Under the pieces are notes generated by a model. It was not told where the DNA came from, searched no databases, and saw only the letters and a program-made list of their open reading frames with translations. Positions 44,593-53,702 of a stretch of DNA of 64,000 nucleotides are shown here, piece by piece. The position numbers and the translations under genes were made by a program. Within the stretch, counting starts at the first letter, position 1, and every line of letters starts with the position of its first letter. This stretch comes from Acerihabitans sp035013185. Lineage in GTDB: Bacteria; Pseudomonadota; Gammaproteobacteria; Enterobacterales; Enterobacteriaceae. The stretch covers positions 124,001-188,000 of the forward strand of contig NZ_JAYGJO010000001.1 in the NCBI RefSeq assembly GCF_035013185.1. Direction: 5' to 3'.

Positions 44593-44986
44593 TGAACGCC
44601 AGGCGATCGTTGAGTCAGCCTTCAGCGCATAGGCACTATCGGGACTTGATACAAACGTTACACCCTGAATGATTCGAGTCGCCCAACGTTGGCAATACAC
44701 AGGCCAATAAATCTGGAACAGAGTCGAACAGCACTTGGGCTGGTGCCAAGGTGAACCACCGGGCGGAGGTTCATCAATCCCCAGGTGCTTACACAATAAA
44801 TGATGCCGGAATTTGTGGCCACTTGCCCGGCGATCAAATTCTATGCAACGGAACACCCCCGAATACTCCTCCCGCTTTGTTGAAGATTGGACGTTATTTC
44901 AGTGTAGGTGAATTTACATCAGATGCTTTTTTACAAGGGATTAGTGAGGATGGGTTGATGTGGGTTAACGTCTGATTATGGCTTTT
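44593..44986. other. Gap between PAS-LuxR copy 6 and tRNA-Arg
   Basis: 394 bp of moderate GC. Frames on both strands (about 74 codons plus, 130 codons minus running into copy 6) look partly protein-like but I recognise no family and no intact start. It may be a remnant at an integration site next to the 3' end of tRNA-Arg. No duplicate of the tRNA end was found here. Confidence 0.35.
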
Positions 44987-45060
44987 GGTGTCCCCGACAG
45001 GAATCGAACCTGTAACTAGCCCTTAGGAGGGGCTTGTTATATCCGTTTAACTACGAGGAC
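44987..45060 (-). tRNA. argW: tRNA-Arg (CCT)
   Basis: 74-nt gene with encoded CCA: 5' GTCCTCGTAGTTAAACGGAT, anticodon CCT in CTCCTAAG, T arm AGGTTCGATTCC, 3' CGGGGACACCA. The 7-bp acceptor pairs fully (one T-G). It corresponds to E. coli argW, next to which prophages integrate. Its 3' end faces the PAS-LuxR cluster. Confidence 0.93.
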
Positions 45061-45217
45061 CCGATAGCGCGGGTGATTATACCCGATTCATCTCCAAAAA
45101 TAAGTACTTAAGCGTTCAATCGCTCATTCGCTGCGCAATGGTGAGTAAAAAACAGGGCTGACGTCATCGTGGAAGTGCTCTATGTTATGATTGCTAACAT
45201 GTTAACCAAGAGCTGAG

Positions 45218-45991
45218 TTGTCGATGCTGGAAGCGCATGACCTATGCTGTGTTCGTGATAACCGTGCATTGTTTACCGGCTTGAACCTGTGTGTTTCAGC
45301 GGGAGAATTGCTGCAGGTGGAAGGGGCCAACGGCGCGGGCAAGACCTCGCTATTGCGTATTCTGGCCGGGTTGTCTCAGCCTGATAGCGGGGTAGTGTGT
45401 TGGAAAAAAACACCGATCAACCGTGAACGTGGGTTATATCACCGCGACCTGTTATATCTTGGTCATCAGGCGGGGGTAAAAACGACGTTAACACCGTTTG
45501 AACATCTGGCTTTTTTTCAGGCCGCCGCCGGCGTGGGTCGTGATGAAAACGCAATTTGGCAAGCGTTGGAGCGGGTCGGGCTGCTGGGATATGAAGAGCT
45601 GCCGGCGGCTGGGCTGTCGGCAGGTCAACAACGGCGTGTCGCCCTGGCGCGTTTATGGCTTTCCACCGCCGTATTATGGATCCTTGACGAACCGCTGACT
45701 GCGATTGATCACGCGGGAGTTGACGATGTCATGGGGGTCATTACCGACCATTGTGCTGCGGGCGGCATGGCCTTGCTCACCACGCATCAACCGCTGCCCG
45801 CAACCCACACTAGGATAGGTAAAATTTTATTATCACCCGAGGTTCCAACGCTGGCCAATGGCTTCACTGAACACCTTGTCCATAACCAGGTCCGCGCCAA
45901 TGCTGGCGGGATTACTGTGAGCAAGAACCAGAAGAGAGTCGGTGGCAACCCCTGGGCTACAACGGTTGCGGATCATCCATGTTTTGGCTGA
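45218..45991 (+). CDS. ccmA: Haem exporter ATPase CcmA
   Basis: ATP-binding subunit of the CcmABCD complex that releases holo-CcmE during cytochrome c maturation. 257 aa from TTG or 255 from the ATG at 45224; E. coli CcmA starts M-x-MLEA in the same register. Walker A GANGAGKTSLLRIL, signature LSAGQQRRVALARL and Walker B LWILDEPLTAID are intact. About 50 extra residues at the C-terminus (from SPEVPTLANG) have no counterpart in the 207-aa E. coli protein and overlap ccmB by 13 bp. First gene of the ccm operon. Confidence 0.95.
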   Translation: MSMLEAHDLCCVRDNRALFTGLNLCVSAGELLQVEGANGAGKTSLLRILAGLSQPDSGVVCWKKTPINRERGLYHRDLLYLGHQAGVKTTLTPFEHLAFFQAAAGVGRDENAIWQALERVGLLGYEELPAAGLSAGQQRRVALARLWLSTAVLWILDEPLTAIDHAGVDDVMGVITDHCAAGGMALLTTHQPLPATHTRIGKILLSPEVPTLANGFTEHLVHNQVRANAGGITVSKNQKRVGGNPWATTVADHPCFG

Positions 45992-46638
45992 TTATGCGCC
46001 GCGAGCTGCGGCTGGCGTTGTGTAACCGCGCGGAGATTATTAATCCGTTGTGCTTCTTCCTGATCGTTATTACGCTATTCCCGCTGGCCATCGGCCCGGA
46101 GCCGCAACTGCTGCAGCGCATTGCCCCAGGCATGATCTGGGTGGCGGCACTGCTGGCCAGTCTGCTGTCTTTGGAACGTTTGTTTCGGGACGATTATGTC
46201 GATGGTTCGCTGGACCAACTGTTGTTATTGCCGATGCCGGTGCCGGTCATGGTGTTGGGTAAAGTGTGTGCGCATTGGTTGTTAACCGGGTTGCCGCTGT
46301 TGTTGCTTTCGCCGCTAGTGGCGCTGTTTTTTTCTTTGGATGTCATGACCTGGCGGGCGATAGCCCTGACGTTATTGCTCGGTACGCCGAGCTTAAGTTT
46401 GATCGGCGCCATTGGTGTGGGCCTAACGGTGGGGTTACGCAAAGGGGGGGTACTGTTAAGCCTACTCCTGTTACCCCTGTTTATCCCCGTATTGATTTTT
46501 GCCACCGCTGCTATCAACAATGCGGCTCAGGGGATGCCAATAAGCGGCTATCTGGCCATTCTTGCCGCGCTATTGGTGGGAAGTGTCATGTTGGCGCCGT
46601 TTGCCACTGCCGCTGCGCTGCGGGTCAGTGCACAATAG
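45979..46638 (+). CDS. ccmB: Haem exporter permease CcmB
   Basis: 219 aa (E. coli 220), six hydrophobic segments. Landmarks: FFLIVITLFPLAIGPEPQLL, APGMIWVAALLASLLSLERL and the ending APFATAAALRVSAQ. Membrane partner of CcmA. It overlaps the 3' end of ccmA by 13 bp. Confidence 0.96.
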   Translation: MFWLIMRRELRLALCNRAEIINPLCFFLIVITLFPLAIGPEPQLLQRIAPGMIWVAALLASLLSLERLFRDDYVDGSLDQLLLLPMPVPVMVLGKVCAHWLLTGLPLLLLSPLVALFFSLDVMTWRAIALTLLLGTPSLSLIGAIGVGLTVGLRKGGVLLSLLLLPLFIPVLIFATAAINNAAQGMPISGYLAILAALLVGSVMLAPFATAAALRVSAQ

Positions 46639-46685
46639 CGCGGGCGGCGATCGGGTGTCGATTTTTTGATGAGCAGAATATAATT

Positions 46686-47435
46686 ATGTGGAAATGGCTG
46701 CATCAATGGGCGAAACCGGAGCGGGTGTATCAGCTCTGCGGTCGCCTTATTCCCTGGATAGCGACGGCTACCGTATTGGCGTTATCGCTAGGCGGGGTCT
46801 GGGGTTTTGGTTTTGCGCCGGCGGATTATCAGCAGGGTGAAAGTTATCGCATCATGTACATCCATGTGCCCGCGGCCATGGGGTCGATGGGGATTTACGC
46901 GGCAATGGCCGTTGCCGCATTTATTGGCCTGGTATGGCAAATGAAAATGGCCGATTTAGCGGCCGCAGCGATGGCGCCAGTGGGCGCGGTGTTGACTTTT
47001 ATCGCCCTGGTTAGCGGTGCCGCCTGGGGCAAACCGATGTGGGGTGCCTGGTGGGTATGGGATGCCAGGCTGACGTCCGAGTTGATACTGTTGTTTTTGT
47101 ATCTGGGGATCATGGCGCTGTATAACGCGTTTGAAGATCGTCGTTTGGCCGGGCGTGCTGCCGGTATCCTGATTCTGGTAGGTATAGTGAATATTCCGAT
47201 TATTCACTATTCAGTGCAGTGGTGGAACACCCTGCATCAAGGTTCGACCGATATGCAACAAAGTATTGATCCGAGCATGCGCACCCCGCTGCGTTGGTCG
47301 ATGCTTGGATATCTGCTGTTTTTTATTACGCTGACATTGATGCGTTTGCGAAATATGATCCTGTTGTCGGAGCGCCACCGCCCGTGGGTGGTGGCGTTGG
47401 TCACTAAGTTGGTCACGAAGGAGACCTTGCGATGA
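46686..47435 (+). CDS. ccmC: Haem handling protein CcmC
   Basis: 249 aa, six transmembrane segments (E. coli 245). Contains the tryptophan-rich WWD motif MWGAWWVWDARLTSE and flanking haem-ligand histidines (YIHVPAAMG and IIHYSVQWWNTLHQG). It loads haem onto CcmE in the periplasm. The frame is open for 420 bp upstream inside ccmB, but homology begins at MWKWLHQWAKPER. Confidence 0.96.
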   Translation: MWKWLHQWAKPERVYQLCGRLIPWIATATVLALSLGGVWGFGFAPADYQQGESYRIMYIHVPAAMGSMGIYAAMAVAAFIGLVWQMKMADLAAAAMAPVGAVLTFIALVSGAAWGKPMWGAWWVWDARLTSELILLFLYLGIMALYNAFEDRRLAGRAAGILILVGIVNIPIIHYSVQWWNTLHQGSTDMQQSIDPSMRTPLRWSMLGYLLFFITLTLMRLRNMILLSERHRPWVVALVTKLVTKETLR

Positions 47436-47743
47436 CGCCGGCATTTAACTCGTGGTCCGCGTTTTTCGCCATGGGCGGCTATGCGTTTTATGTCTGGCTT
47501 ACGGTGTCTGTTAGCCTGTTGTCGCTGTTAGGGTTGGTGATTCATACCCATTGGCACCGGCGTCAATTGCTGGAGGCTATTCGCCGCCAACAGACGCGGA
47601 CGCTGCGCATGCGTCGAGGCAGGCTGAATACCACGGTTGATGCAAACCCGCCGGTTGCCCATACTGCCGATGGCAATGCGCCGGATGAGAAAGGATCAGC
47701 ACTGAATACGCCTGGAAAAATCGCCGGGGAGGATGTTCTGTGA
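47432..47743 (+). CDS. ccmD: Haem exporter protein CcmD
   Basis: 103 aa, longer than E. coli CcmD (69). The first 60 residues match (FNSWSAFFAMGGYAFYVWL, one transmembrane helix, basic tail RRQQTRTLRMRR); the remaining 35 are polar, poorly conserved and probably unstructured. Stabilises CcmE with CcmC. Its ATG overlaps the ccmC stop by 4 bp. Confidence 0.92.
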   Translation: MTPAFNSWSAFFAMGGYAFYVWLTVSVSLLSLLGLVIHTHWHRRQLLEAIRRQQTRTLRMRRGRLNTTVDANPPVAHTADGNAPDEKGSALNTPGKIAGEDVL

Positions 47744-48225
47744 CGCCACGTCGCAAAAACCGGCTGTATTTGGCCCTGGTGATGTTGTTGGGCGCTACGC
47801 TTATCGTGACGCTGGTACTGTATGCCCTCCGGGCCAATATTGATCTGTTTTATACCCCCAGGGAGATCATTGAGGGGAAAGGGGCGCAACATGAAAAACC
47901 GCATATCGGCCAGCGGCTGCGCATTGGTGGTCTGGTGATGCCGGGTTCCGTTAAGCGCGACCCACATACATTACAGGTCACATTCAGAATTTATGATGCA
48001 GTAGGTTCCATTTTGGTGAGTTACGAGGGCATTTTGCCGGATCTGTTCCGCGAAGGGCAGGGGGTCGTGGCCCAAGGGGTGTTGGGGGCCGATCAGGTCG
48101 TGCAAGCCCGCGAAGTGCTGGCTAAGCATGATGAAAACTATATCCCTCCCGAAGTGGCTGAGTCGATGAAAACCACGCAAAATACCGTCGCGAAACCCAG
48201 CATGCAGCGCAAGGACCCATTATGA
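47740..48225 (+). CDS. ccmE: Haem chaperone CcmE
   Basis: 161 aa with a GTG start overlapping ccmD by 4 bp. One N-terminal helix (about 9-29) anchors a periplasmic beta barrel. His130 in LAKHDENY is the residue that binds haem covalently, the same number as in E. coli. Passes haem to CcmF. Confidence 0.96.
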   Translation: MTPRRKNRLYLALVMLLGATLIVTLVLYALRANIDLFYTPREIIEGKGAQHEKPHIGQRLRIGGLVMPGSVKRDPHTLQVTFRIYDAVGSILVSYEGILPDLFREGQGVVAQGVLGADQVVQAREVLAKHDENYIPPEVAESMKTTQNTVAKPSMQRKDPL

Positions 48226-50189
48226 TCCCGGAACTGGGTAATTTCTTGTTATGTCTGGCCGTCGGTTTGACGTTGTTATTGGGGGTTTATCCCCTATGGG
48301 GCGCGGCACGGGGTGATGCCCGACTGATGGCGGTGGCGCGTCCCTTATCCTATGGGGTGTTTCTGGCGATTGCCGGCGCGTTTGTGTGCTTGGTTTATGC
48401 CTTTGTGGTTAACGATTTTTCCGTTGCTTATGTGGTTAATAATTCCAATACCACCTTGCCGGTTTATTATCGCATTGCCGCCACCTGGGGGGCCCACGAA
48501 GGATCGCTGCTGCTATGGGTGTTAATACTCAGCGGCTGGACGCTGGCAGTAGCGTTGTTCAGTCGTCGGATGCCCGATGAAGCCATCGCCAGGGTACTGT
48601 CGGTGATGGGGATGATCACCCTCGGTTTCCTGGTGTTTATTTTGCTCACGTCCAATCCGTTTAGCCGGACATTGCCGGATGTTCCCATTGATGGGCATGA
48701 TTTGAATCCGGTGTTGCAGGATATTGGGCTGATTTTTCATCCGCCACTGCTTTATATGGGGTATGTGGGTTTTTCGGTCGCGTTTTCTTTTGCCATTGCT
48801 TCGCTGATTGCCGGCCGCCTGGATACCGCCTGGGCGCGGTGGTCCCGGCCCTGGACCACCGCAGCCTGGATCTTTTTAACGTTGGGCATCGTGTTGGGAT
48901 CGAGTTGGGCTTACTACGAATTGGGTTGGGGAGGCTGGTGGTTTTGGGATCCGGTGGAAAATGCGTCCTTGATGCCCTGGCTGGCTGGCACCGCGCTGCT
49001 GCACTCCCTGGCGGTCACAGAAAAGCGCGGTACTTTTAGGTCGTGGACAGTATTGCTGGCTATCGCCACGTTTTCATTATGCTTGTTGGGCACCTTCCTG
49101 GTCCGTTCAGGGGTACTGGTTTCGGTACACGCCTTTGCCTCGGATCCGGCGCGCGGTATGTTTATTTTGGCGTTTCTCGTGCTGATCATCGGTGGCTCGC
49201 TGTTGTTGTATGCCCTTCGTGGTGGTCAGGTGCGTAGTCGTGCGCAACACGAGGTATTTTCCCGGGAAACGTTTTTGCTGGGTAATAACCTGTTGCTGAT
49301 GGCCGCCATGCTGGTGGTGCTTTTGGGGACGCTGTTGCCATTAGTTTATAGGCAGTTGGGCATGGGCAGTATTTCCATTGGTGCTCCCTTCTTCAATAGC
49401 ATGTTTACCTGGCTGATGGTGCCATTTGCCCTGCTGATGGGGATCGCGCCGCTCATCCGCTGGCGGCGGGACGACGCGTCAAAATGGGTCAAACGGCTCG
49501 TGTTGGCGCTGGTGATTTCCCTGGTATTATCTCTGGTGCTGCCCATGCTGATGGCCTCGGAGATCCAGGCCATGACGGTGGTGGGACTGATGATGTCGTT
49601 ATGGGTGATTATTCTCACGCTGATGGCGTTGCATGAGCGCGCCACCCACCATCACCGATTCTGGCGTGGTCTGGCGCAGCTCAGTTGTAGCCAGTGGGGC
49701 ATGGTGCTTGGCCATTTGGGTGTGGCGGTGACGGTTATTGGTATCACCTTTAGTCAAAATTACAGCCAGGAGCGGGATGTGCGCATGAAAGTAGGGGATA
49801 ACGTTGAGGTTAACGGTTATCACTTTACCTTTCGCGAGATACAGGATTTGCAAGGTCCTAACTACGTCGGTGCGGTGGCAACCTTTTTAGTTCGCCATAA
49901 AGGCAAGCCGGAAGCGACGTTACGCACGGAAAAGCGCTTTTACCGCGTCAGTCGCACCGTGATGACCAAGGCGGCCATCAGTGGTGGACTGACCCGGGAT
50001 CTTTATGCGGCGTTGGGTGAGGAGATGGATGACGGCTCTTGGGCTGTTCGGCTCTATGATAAACCCTTTGTGCGGTGGATTTGGCTGGGCGGGTTATTTA
50101 TGGCGGCTGGTGGACTGTGTTGCCTGGCCGATCCGCGCTACCGGGCTAATAAACGCACTCGACAGGCCGCTGTGCGGGAGGACACATGA
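48222..50189 (+). CDS. ccmF: Haem lyase subunit CcmF
   Basis: 655 aa (E. coli 647), about 14-15 transmembrane helices. The WWD motif is GWGGWWFWDPVENASLMPWL, flanked by conserved histidines. Attaches haem to apocytochrome c together with CcmH and CcmI. Overlaps ccmE by 4 bp and ccmG by 4 bp. Confidence 0.97.
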   Translation: MIPELGNFLLCLAVGLTLLLGVYPLWGAARGDARLMAVARPLSYGVFLAIAGAFVCLVYAFVVNDFSVAYVVNNSNTTLPVYYRIAATWGAHEGSLLLWVLILSGWTLAVALFSRRMPDEAIARVLSVMGMITLGFLVFILLTSNPFSRTLPDVPIDGHDLNPVLQDIGLIFHPPLLYMGYVGFSVAFSFAIASLIAGRLDTAWARWSRPWTTAAWIFLTLGIVLGSSWAYYELGWGGWWFWDPVENASLMPWLAGTALLHSLAVTEKRGTFRSWTVLLAIATFSLCLLGTFLVRSGVLVSVHAFASDPARGMFILAFLVLIIGGSLLLYALRGGQVRSRAQHEVFSRETFLLGNNLLLMAAMLVVLLGTLLPLVYRQLGMGSISIGAPFFNSMFTWLMVPFALLMGIAPLIRWRRDDASKWVKRLVLALVISLVLSLVLPMLMASEIQAMTVVGLMMSLWVIILTLMALHERATHHHRFWRGLAQLSCSQWGMVLGHLGVAVTVIGITFSQNYSQERDVRMKVGDNVEVNGYHFTFREIQDLQGPNYVGAVATFLVRHKGKPEATLRTEKRFYRVSRTVMTKAAISGGLTRDLYAALGEEMDDGSWAVRLYDKPFVRWIWLGGLFMAAGGLCCLADPRYRANKRTRQAAVREDT

Positions 50190-50737
50190 AACATAAGCTG
50201 CTGTTTATTCCGCTGGTGCTGTTCCTGTTATTGGCCGCAGTGTTGGTTGTCCAACTGGTACGCAATGCGCAGGGCGACGATCCCATGCGTCTTGAGTCGG
50301 CGCTGATCGGCAAACCGGTGCCAGCATTTACGCTGACATCTTTAGACCAACCTGGCAAAACGTTTGATCGCGCGGTGTTACGTGATGGTCACCCGCAGTT
50401 ATTAAACGTCTGGGCTACCTGGTGCCCCACCTGTCGGGCTGAACATCAATTTCTCAATACGCTCGCACGCGGAGGTATCCGGGTGGTGGGGATCAATTAT
50501 AAAGACGACCGTCTGAAAGCGATTAACTGGCTCAATACGCTGGGTGATCCCTACGCCTTGAGCCTGTATGATGGCGACGGCATGTTTGGCTTGGATTTGG
50601 GGGTCTATGGCGCGCCGGAAACCTTTTTGATCGACGGTCGCGGCATTATTCGCTATCGCCACGCCGGCGACCTGAACGCCGACGTTTGGCAACGGGAAGT
50701 GCAGCCGTTGTATCTGAAATATTCCCGGGGAGGCTGA
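50186..50737 (+). CDS. ccmG: Periplasmic thioredoxin CcmG (DsbE)
   Basis: 183 aa with an uncleaved N-terminal anchor (about 5-25). Active site WATWCPTCRAEH with Cys80 and Cys83; downstream GAPETFLID cis-Pro region. Keeps apocytochrome and CcmH cysteines reduced. In-operon position and overlaps support the call. Confidence 0.96.
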   Translation: MKHKLLFIPLVLFLLLAAVLVVQLVRNAQGDDPMRLESALIGKPVPAFTLTSLDQPGKTFDRAVLRDGHPQLLNVWATWCPTCRAEHQFLNTLARGGIRVVGINYKDDRLKAINWLNTLGDPYALSLYDGDGMFGLDLGVYGAPETFLIDGRGIIRYRHAGDLNADVWQREVQPLYLKYSRGG

Positions 50738-51213
50738 TGATGCGGATAGTGATTTATCTCGCCCTGTTCGGTTTGCTGTTTAGTGTTCAGGTCGGCGCAG
50801 CCATTGATATCCGGCACTTTGCCAGCATCGAGCAGGAACGGCAATATCGCGAACTGACCGAACAATTGCGTTGTCCAAAATGTCAGAATACCAGTATTGC
50901 TGATTCCAATTCCATTATCGCTGCCGATATGCGCGCCAAAGTCTACCAGCTTATGGAGCAGGGCCAGGGCAAGCAGCAAATTATTGATTATATGGTGGCG
51001 CGTTATGGTTATTTCGTCACCTATGTTCCGCCGCTTAATCCGTTAACGATCTTTTTATGGCTGGGGCCGCTGCTGCTGGTGGTCATCGGGGGTGCACTGA
51101 TCATCTTGCGTACGGTGCGGCGTTCCCGTGGAGCAATGTCTTCTCGATTGTCCCAGGATGAACGGCGCCGTGTGGCGGCGTTACTGGCTAATCACCACGG
51201 TAAACAACCATGA
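50737..51213 (+). CDS. ccmH: Cytochrome c maturation thiol protein CcmH (CcmL part)
   Basis: 158 aa. Signal or anchor sequence, then RCPKCQNTSIADSNS with Cys46 and Cys49, and one C-terminal membrane helix (about 107-127). Corresponds to the N-terminal half of E. coli CcmH (350 aa); here the TPR half is a separate gene, the ancestral split arrangement. Two adjacent ATGs (50737, 50740) are possible, the first overlapping the ccmG stop. Confidence 0.94.
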   Translation: MMRIVIYLALFGLLFSVQVGAAIDIRHFASIEQERQYRELTEQLRCPKCQNTSIADSNSIIAADMRAKVYQLMEQGQGKQQIIDYMVARYGYFVTYVPPLNPLTIFLWLGPLLLVVIGGALIILRTVRRSRGAMSSRLSQDERRRVAALLANHHGKQP

Positions 51214-52436
51214 TATCCTTTGGCATCTTGTTCACCGTGCTGCTGGCGCTGGCGACCATGCTGTTGGTTTTACCCGCCCGATGTCACGGTGGTTATGCCG
51301 CGGCCACTACCCGAGATGCGCTGAATATCGAGTTTTATCGGCGCAGGCTGGAGGAGTTGGCTGTAGATGAAACCCAAGGACTCGTGGGCGAGCATGGCTT
51401 GCCTATTGAGGAACTACGCGAAGAACTACAGCAAAATTTGCTGGTGGATGTTCCCACGGTCCAGCCGGTGGAACCAACGCTGATGACGCTCTGGGTGCTG
51501 GCGCCAGGTGTGGTGGCCTTGGTGACGATCACGCTGGCCTTGTACGCCTGGACTGGCGGGATCCCCCAGGTCTGGCGCTGGCAGCAGACGGTGGATGCGA
51601 TGCCGGCACTTAGGACGCGCATTATGGATTCGGGTGCCAGGCAACTATCGCCTAACGATTTGGCGCGCCTCGCCGTTGGGTTGCGCGCCTCGTTGCAACG
51701 GCAGCCGGATAATATTCAGAACTGGCTTTTTTTGGGACACATTGGTGTGGCGCTCGGTAATGCCGCCATGGCAACCCAAGCCTTCGGTCGGGCTTATCAG
51801 TTAGCGCCGGACGATGCGGTGATTGACCTTGACTACGCCGAGGTGTTAATTCGTTCAACCGATGCCGGTGATAACCAAGAAGGTGTTCGGATAATGCAAC
51901 GCCGGGTGAAACAGCAGCCGGATAATCTGGCGGCACTGAATCTTTTGGCGATTGGCGAATATCAACAGAATAATGTCGTTCAGGCATTGGCCTGTTGGCG
52001 GCACATGGTAACGCTGTTGCCGGCGAATGATCTGCGTGTTGATGCCATTGGGCGCACTATAGCACAAGCTGAGGCGCAATCGGGTCTGGCGACGGTTAAA
52101 CTGCACGTTAGCGTCACTCTGTCGCCAGATGCAGCGGCGCAACTTCCGGCCAACGGGACGGTGTTTATTTCCGTTACCGACGGGAAAAGTACGCTACCGA
52201 TGGCGGTAAAATCTTTGCCATTGAGCCGCTTTCCGTTATCGTTGACCCTGGATGACAGTAATGCGATGACGCCGGCGCGTGTTTTTTCTCCTCAGCAACA
52301 GGTAAAAATTCGGGTCCGGATTGCCAAAGACGGTTCTGCCGAAGCCAAACGTGGTGATTGGTTTGGCGAAAGTCCCATGTTGAATATGAATAGCATTGGC
52401 CAGATTGCCGTGCACATAGATCAACAAATGCCCTAG
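51210..52436 (+). CDS. ccmI: Cytochrome c biogenesis protein CcmI (TPR subunit)
   Basis: 408 aa: two transmembrane helices (about 2-22 and 95-115), TPR repeats (about 160-290, LGHIGVALGNAAMATQAFGR) and a C-terminal beta-rich domain typical of CcmI (GTVFISVTDGKSTLPMAVKS). Holds apocytochrome c for CcmF. Overlaps ccmH by 4 bp and ends the operon. Confidence 0.93.
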   Translation: MISFGILFTVLLALATMLLVLPARCHGGYAAATTRDALNIEFYRRRLEELAVDETQGLVGEHGLPIEELREELQQNLLVDVPTVQPVEPTLMTLWVLAPGVVALVTITLALYAWTGGIPQVWRWQQTVDAMPALRTRIMDSGARQLSPNDLARLAVGLRASLQRQPDNIQNWLFLGHIGVALGNAAMATQAFGRAYQLAPDDAVIDLDYAEVLIRSTDAGDNQEGVRIMQRRVKQQPDNLAALNLLAIGEYQQNNVVQALACWRHMVTLLPANDLRVDAIGRTIAQAEAQSGLATVKLHVSVTLSPDAAAQLPANGTVFISVTDGKSTLPMAVKSLPLSRFPLSLTLDDSNAMTPARVFSPQQQVKIRVRIAKDGSAEAKRGDWFGESPMLNMNSIGQIAVHIDQQMP

Positions 52437-52469
52437 CGGCGGGTACAAAATAATAAACGGAGTTTACAC

Positions 52470-53231
52470 ATGAATTATCGCCTGTCAGGTGTGGCACTGG
52501 CCAGCGTTTTGGTTCTGGGGTGTGCCAGCAGTACAACCGATCGGTCTTATCATGATCGGCCGGATCGCTTGGAAGGGTTCAATCGGACAATGTTTGATTT
52601 TAACTACAATGTCCTGGATCCGTACGTTGTTCGACCGGTAGCGGTGGCTTGGCGCGATTACGTACCCACCCCGGCGCGTAATGGGCTGGGTAATTTCTTA
52701 AGTAACCTTGGCGAACCGGCCTCCATGGTTAACTACTTCCTGGTTGGCAATCCCTATAAGGCGATGATTCATTTCAATCGTTTTTTCCTCAATACGCTAC
52801 TTGGCATGGGGGGGCTGATCGACGTCGCCTCGATGGCCAATCCTAAACTGGCCAAAGAAGAGCCACGGCGTTTTGGTAGCACCCTTGGTACCTATGGTGT
52901 CGGATACGGTACTTACGTGGTCCTGCCGGGTTACGGTAGTTTTACCCCCCGCGAAGATATCGGTGGGGCGGTGGATAACTTCTATCCGGCGCTCAGTTAT
53001 CTCACCTGGTGGATGTCTGCTGGTAAATGGGTGTTCCAAGGTATCGAAACCCGCGCGGAGTTGCTCGATTCCGATGCGTTGCTACGCAATTCATCCGATC
53101 CGTACGCCATGGTGCGCGCCGCCTACTTCCAGCGGCATGATTTTCTGGCCAGCGGTGGCAAGTTGATACCGCAGTCAAACCCCAACGCGCAGGCGATCCA
53201 AGGTGATCTGAAGGATATCGATTCGCAATAA
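52470..53231 (+). CDS. mlaA: Outer-membrane lipid asymmetry lipoprotein MlaA (VacJ)
   Basis: 253 aa (E. coli 251). The lipobox is VLGC with Cys18. Landmarks: DRLEGFNRTMFDFNYNVLD, FLSNLGEPASMVNYFL and the YLTWWMSAGKW-type region. It sits in the outer membrane with a porin and removes misplaced phospholipids to the MlaC/MlaFEDB system. 33 bp after ccmI and on the same strand, so possibly read through from ccm. Confidence 0.96.
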   Translation: MNYRLSGVALASVLVLGCASSTTDRSYHDRPDRLEGFNRTMFDFNYNVLDPYVVRPVAVAWRDYVPTPARNGLGNFLSNLGEPASMVNYFLVGNPYKAMIHFNRFFLNTLLGMGGLIDVASMANPKLAKEEPRRFGSTLGTYGVGYGTYVVLPGYGSFTPREDIGGAVDNFYPALSYLTWWMSAGKWVFQGIETRAELLDSDALLRNSSDPYAMVRAAYFQRHDFLASGGKLIPQSNPNAQAIQGDLKDIDSQ

Positions 53232-53405
53232 TGTGCCAATCAATAACGCCGATACCCTAAAAATTCGTGTGGCAGGAAAACCAACATGCCTGCAACGTAC
53301 AGCATGGCGGGTATATACCCGGTGGGTGTACAAGAGTACAATTTGATGTAGGTACTTTTGATCGACTTTATATATTATGCAGGTAAAACCTGTGGAGAGA
53401 TAACC

Positions 53406-53702
53406 ATGACCCACTCACTAAACAAATGCAGCGCCCAAGAAACCGCCGCCTGTTGCTGTGTTGATGTTGGCACTATTATCGACAATGAAGATTGTACTGC
53501 GTCCTATAGCAAGGTATTTGACCAACGCGATCAGGCACAATCCATGCTAGCGGCGTTGACTGAAAAGGCCCGCTCGGTGGAGTCCGATCCTTGCCAGATT
53601 GACGGTCGGATCAAACCCGTCGACAACGGTGTTGAACTCACTGCTGATTTTACCTTCTGTTGCCAGGCCGAAACGCTGATCTTTCAATTGGGATTGCGTT
53701 AA
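53406..53702 (+). CDS. yfcZ: YfcZ/YiiS family protein
   Basis: 98 aa matching E. coli YfcZ (94): CCCVDVGTIIDNEDCTASYS, ALTEKARSVESDPC and the ending CQAETLIFQLGLR. Several conserved cysteines suggest metal binding, but no function is established. A GGAGAGA site precedes the ATG. In E. coli it lies between fadL and fadI; both are missing here. Confidence 0.92.
   Translation: MTHSLNKCSAQETAACCCVDVGTIIDNEDCTASYSKVFDQRDQAQSMLAALTEKARSVESDPCQIDGRIKPVDNGVELTADFTFCCQAETLIFQLGLR

Noticed and set aside
44461..44856. 130-codon minus-strand frame overlapping PAS-LuxR copy 6
   Set aside because: Half of it is a shadow of the output domain of copy 6. The remaining part is unrecognised and lacks a convincing start; noted only as a possible remnant.
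44987..45060. Attachment-site duplication of tRNA-Arg as proof of an integrated element
   Set aside because: I looked for a second copy of the tRNA 3' end to the left and found none; no integrase gene is present.
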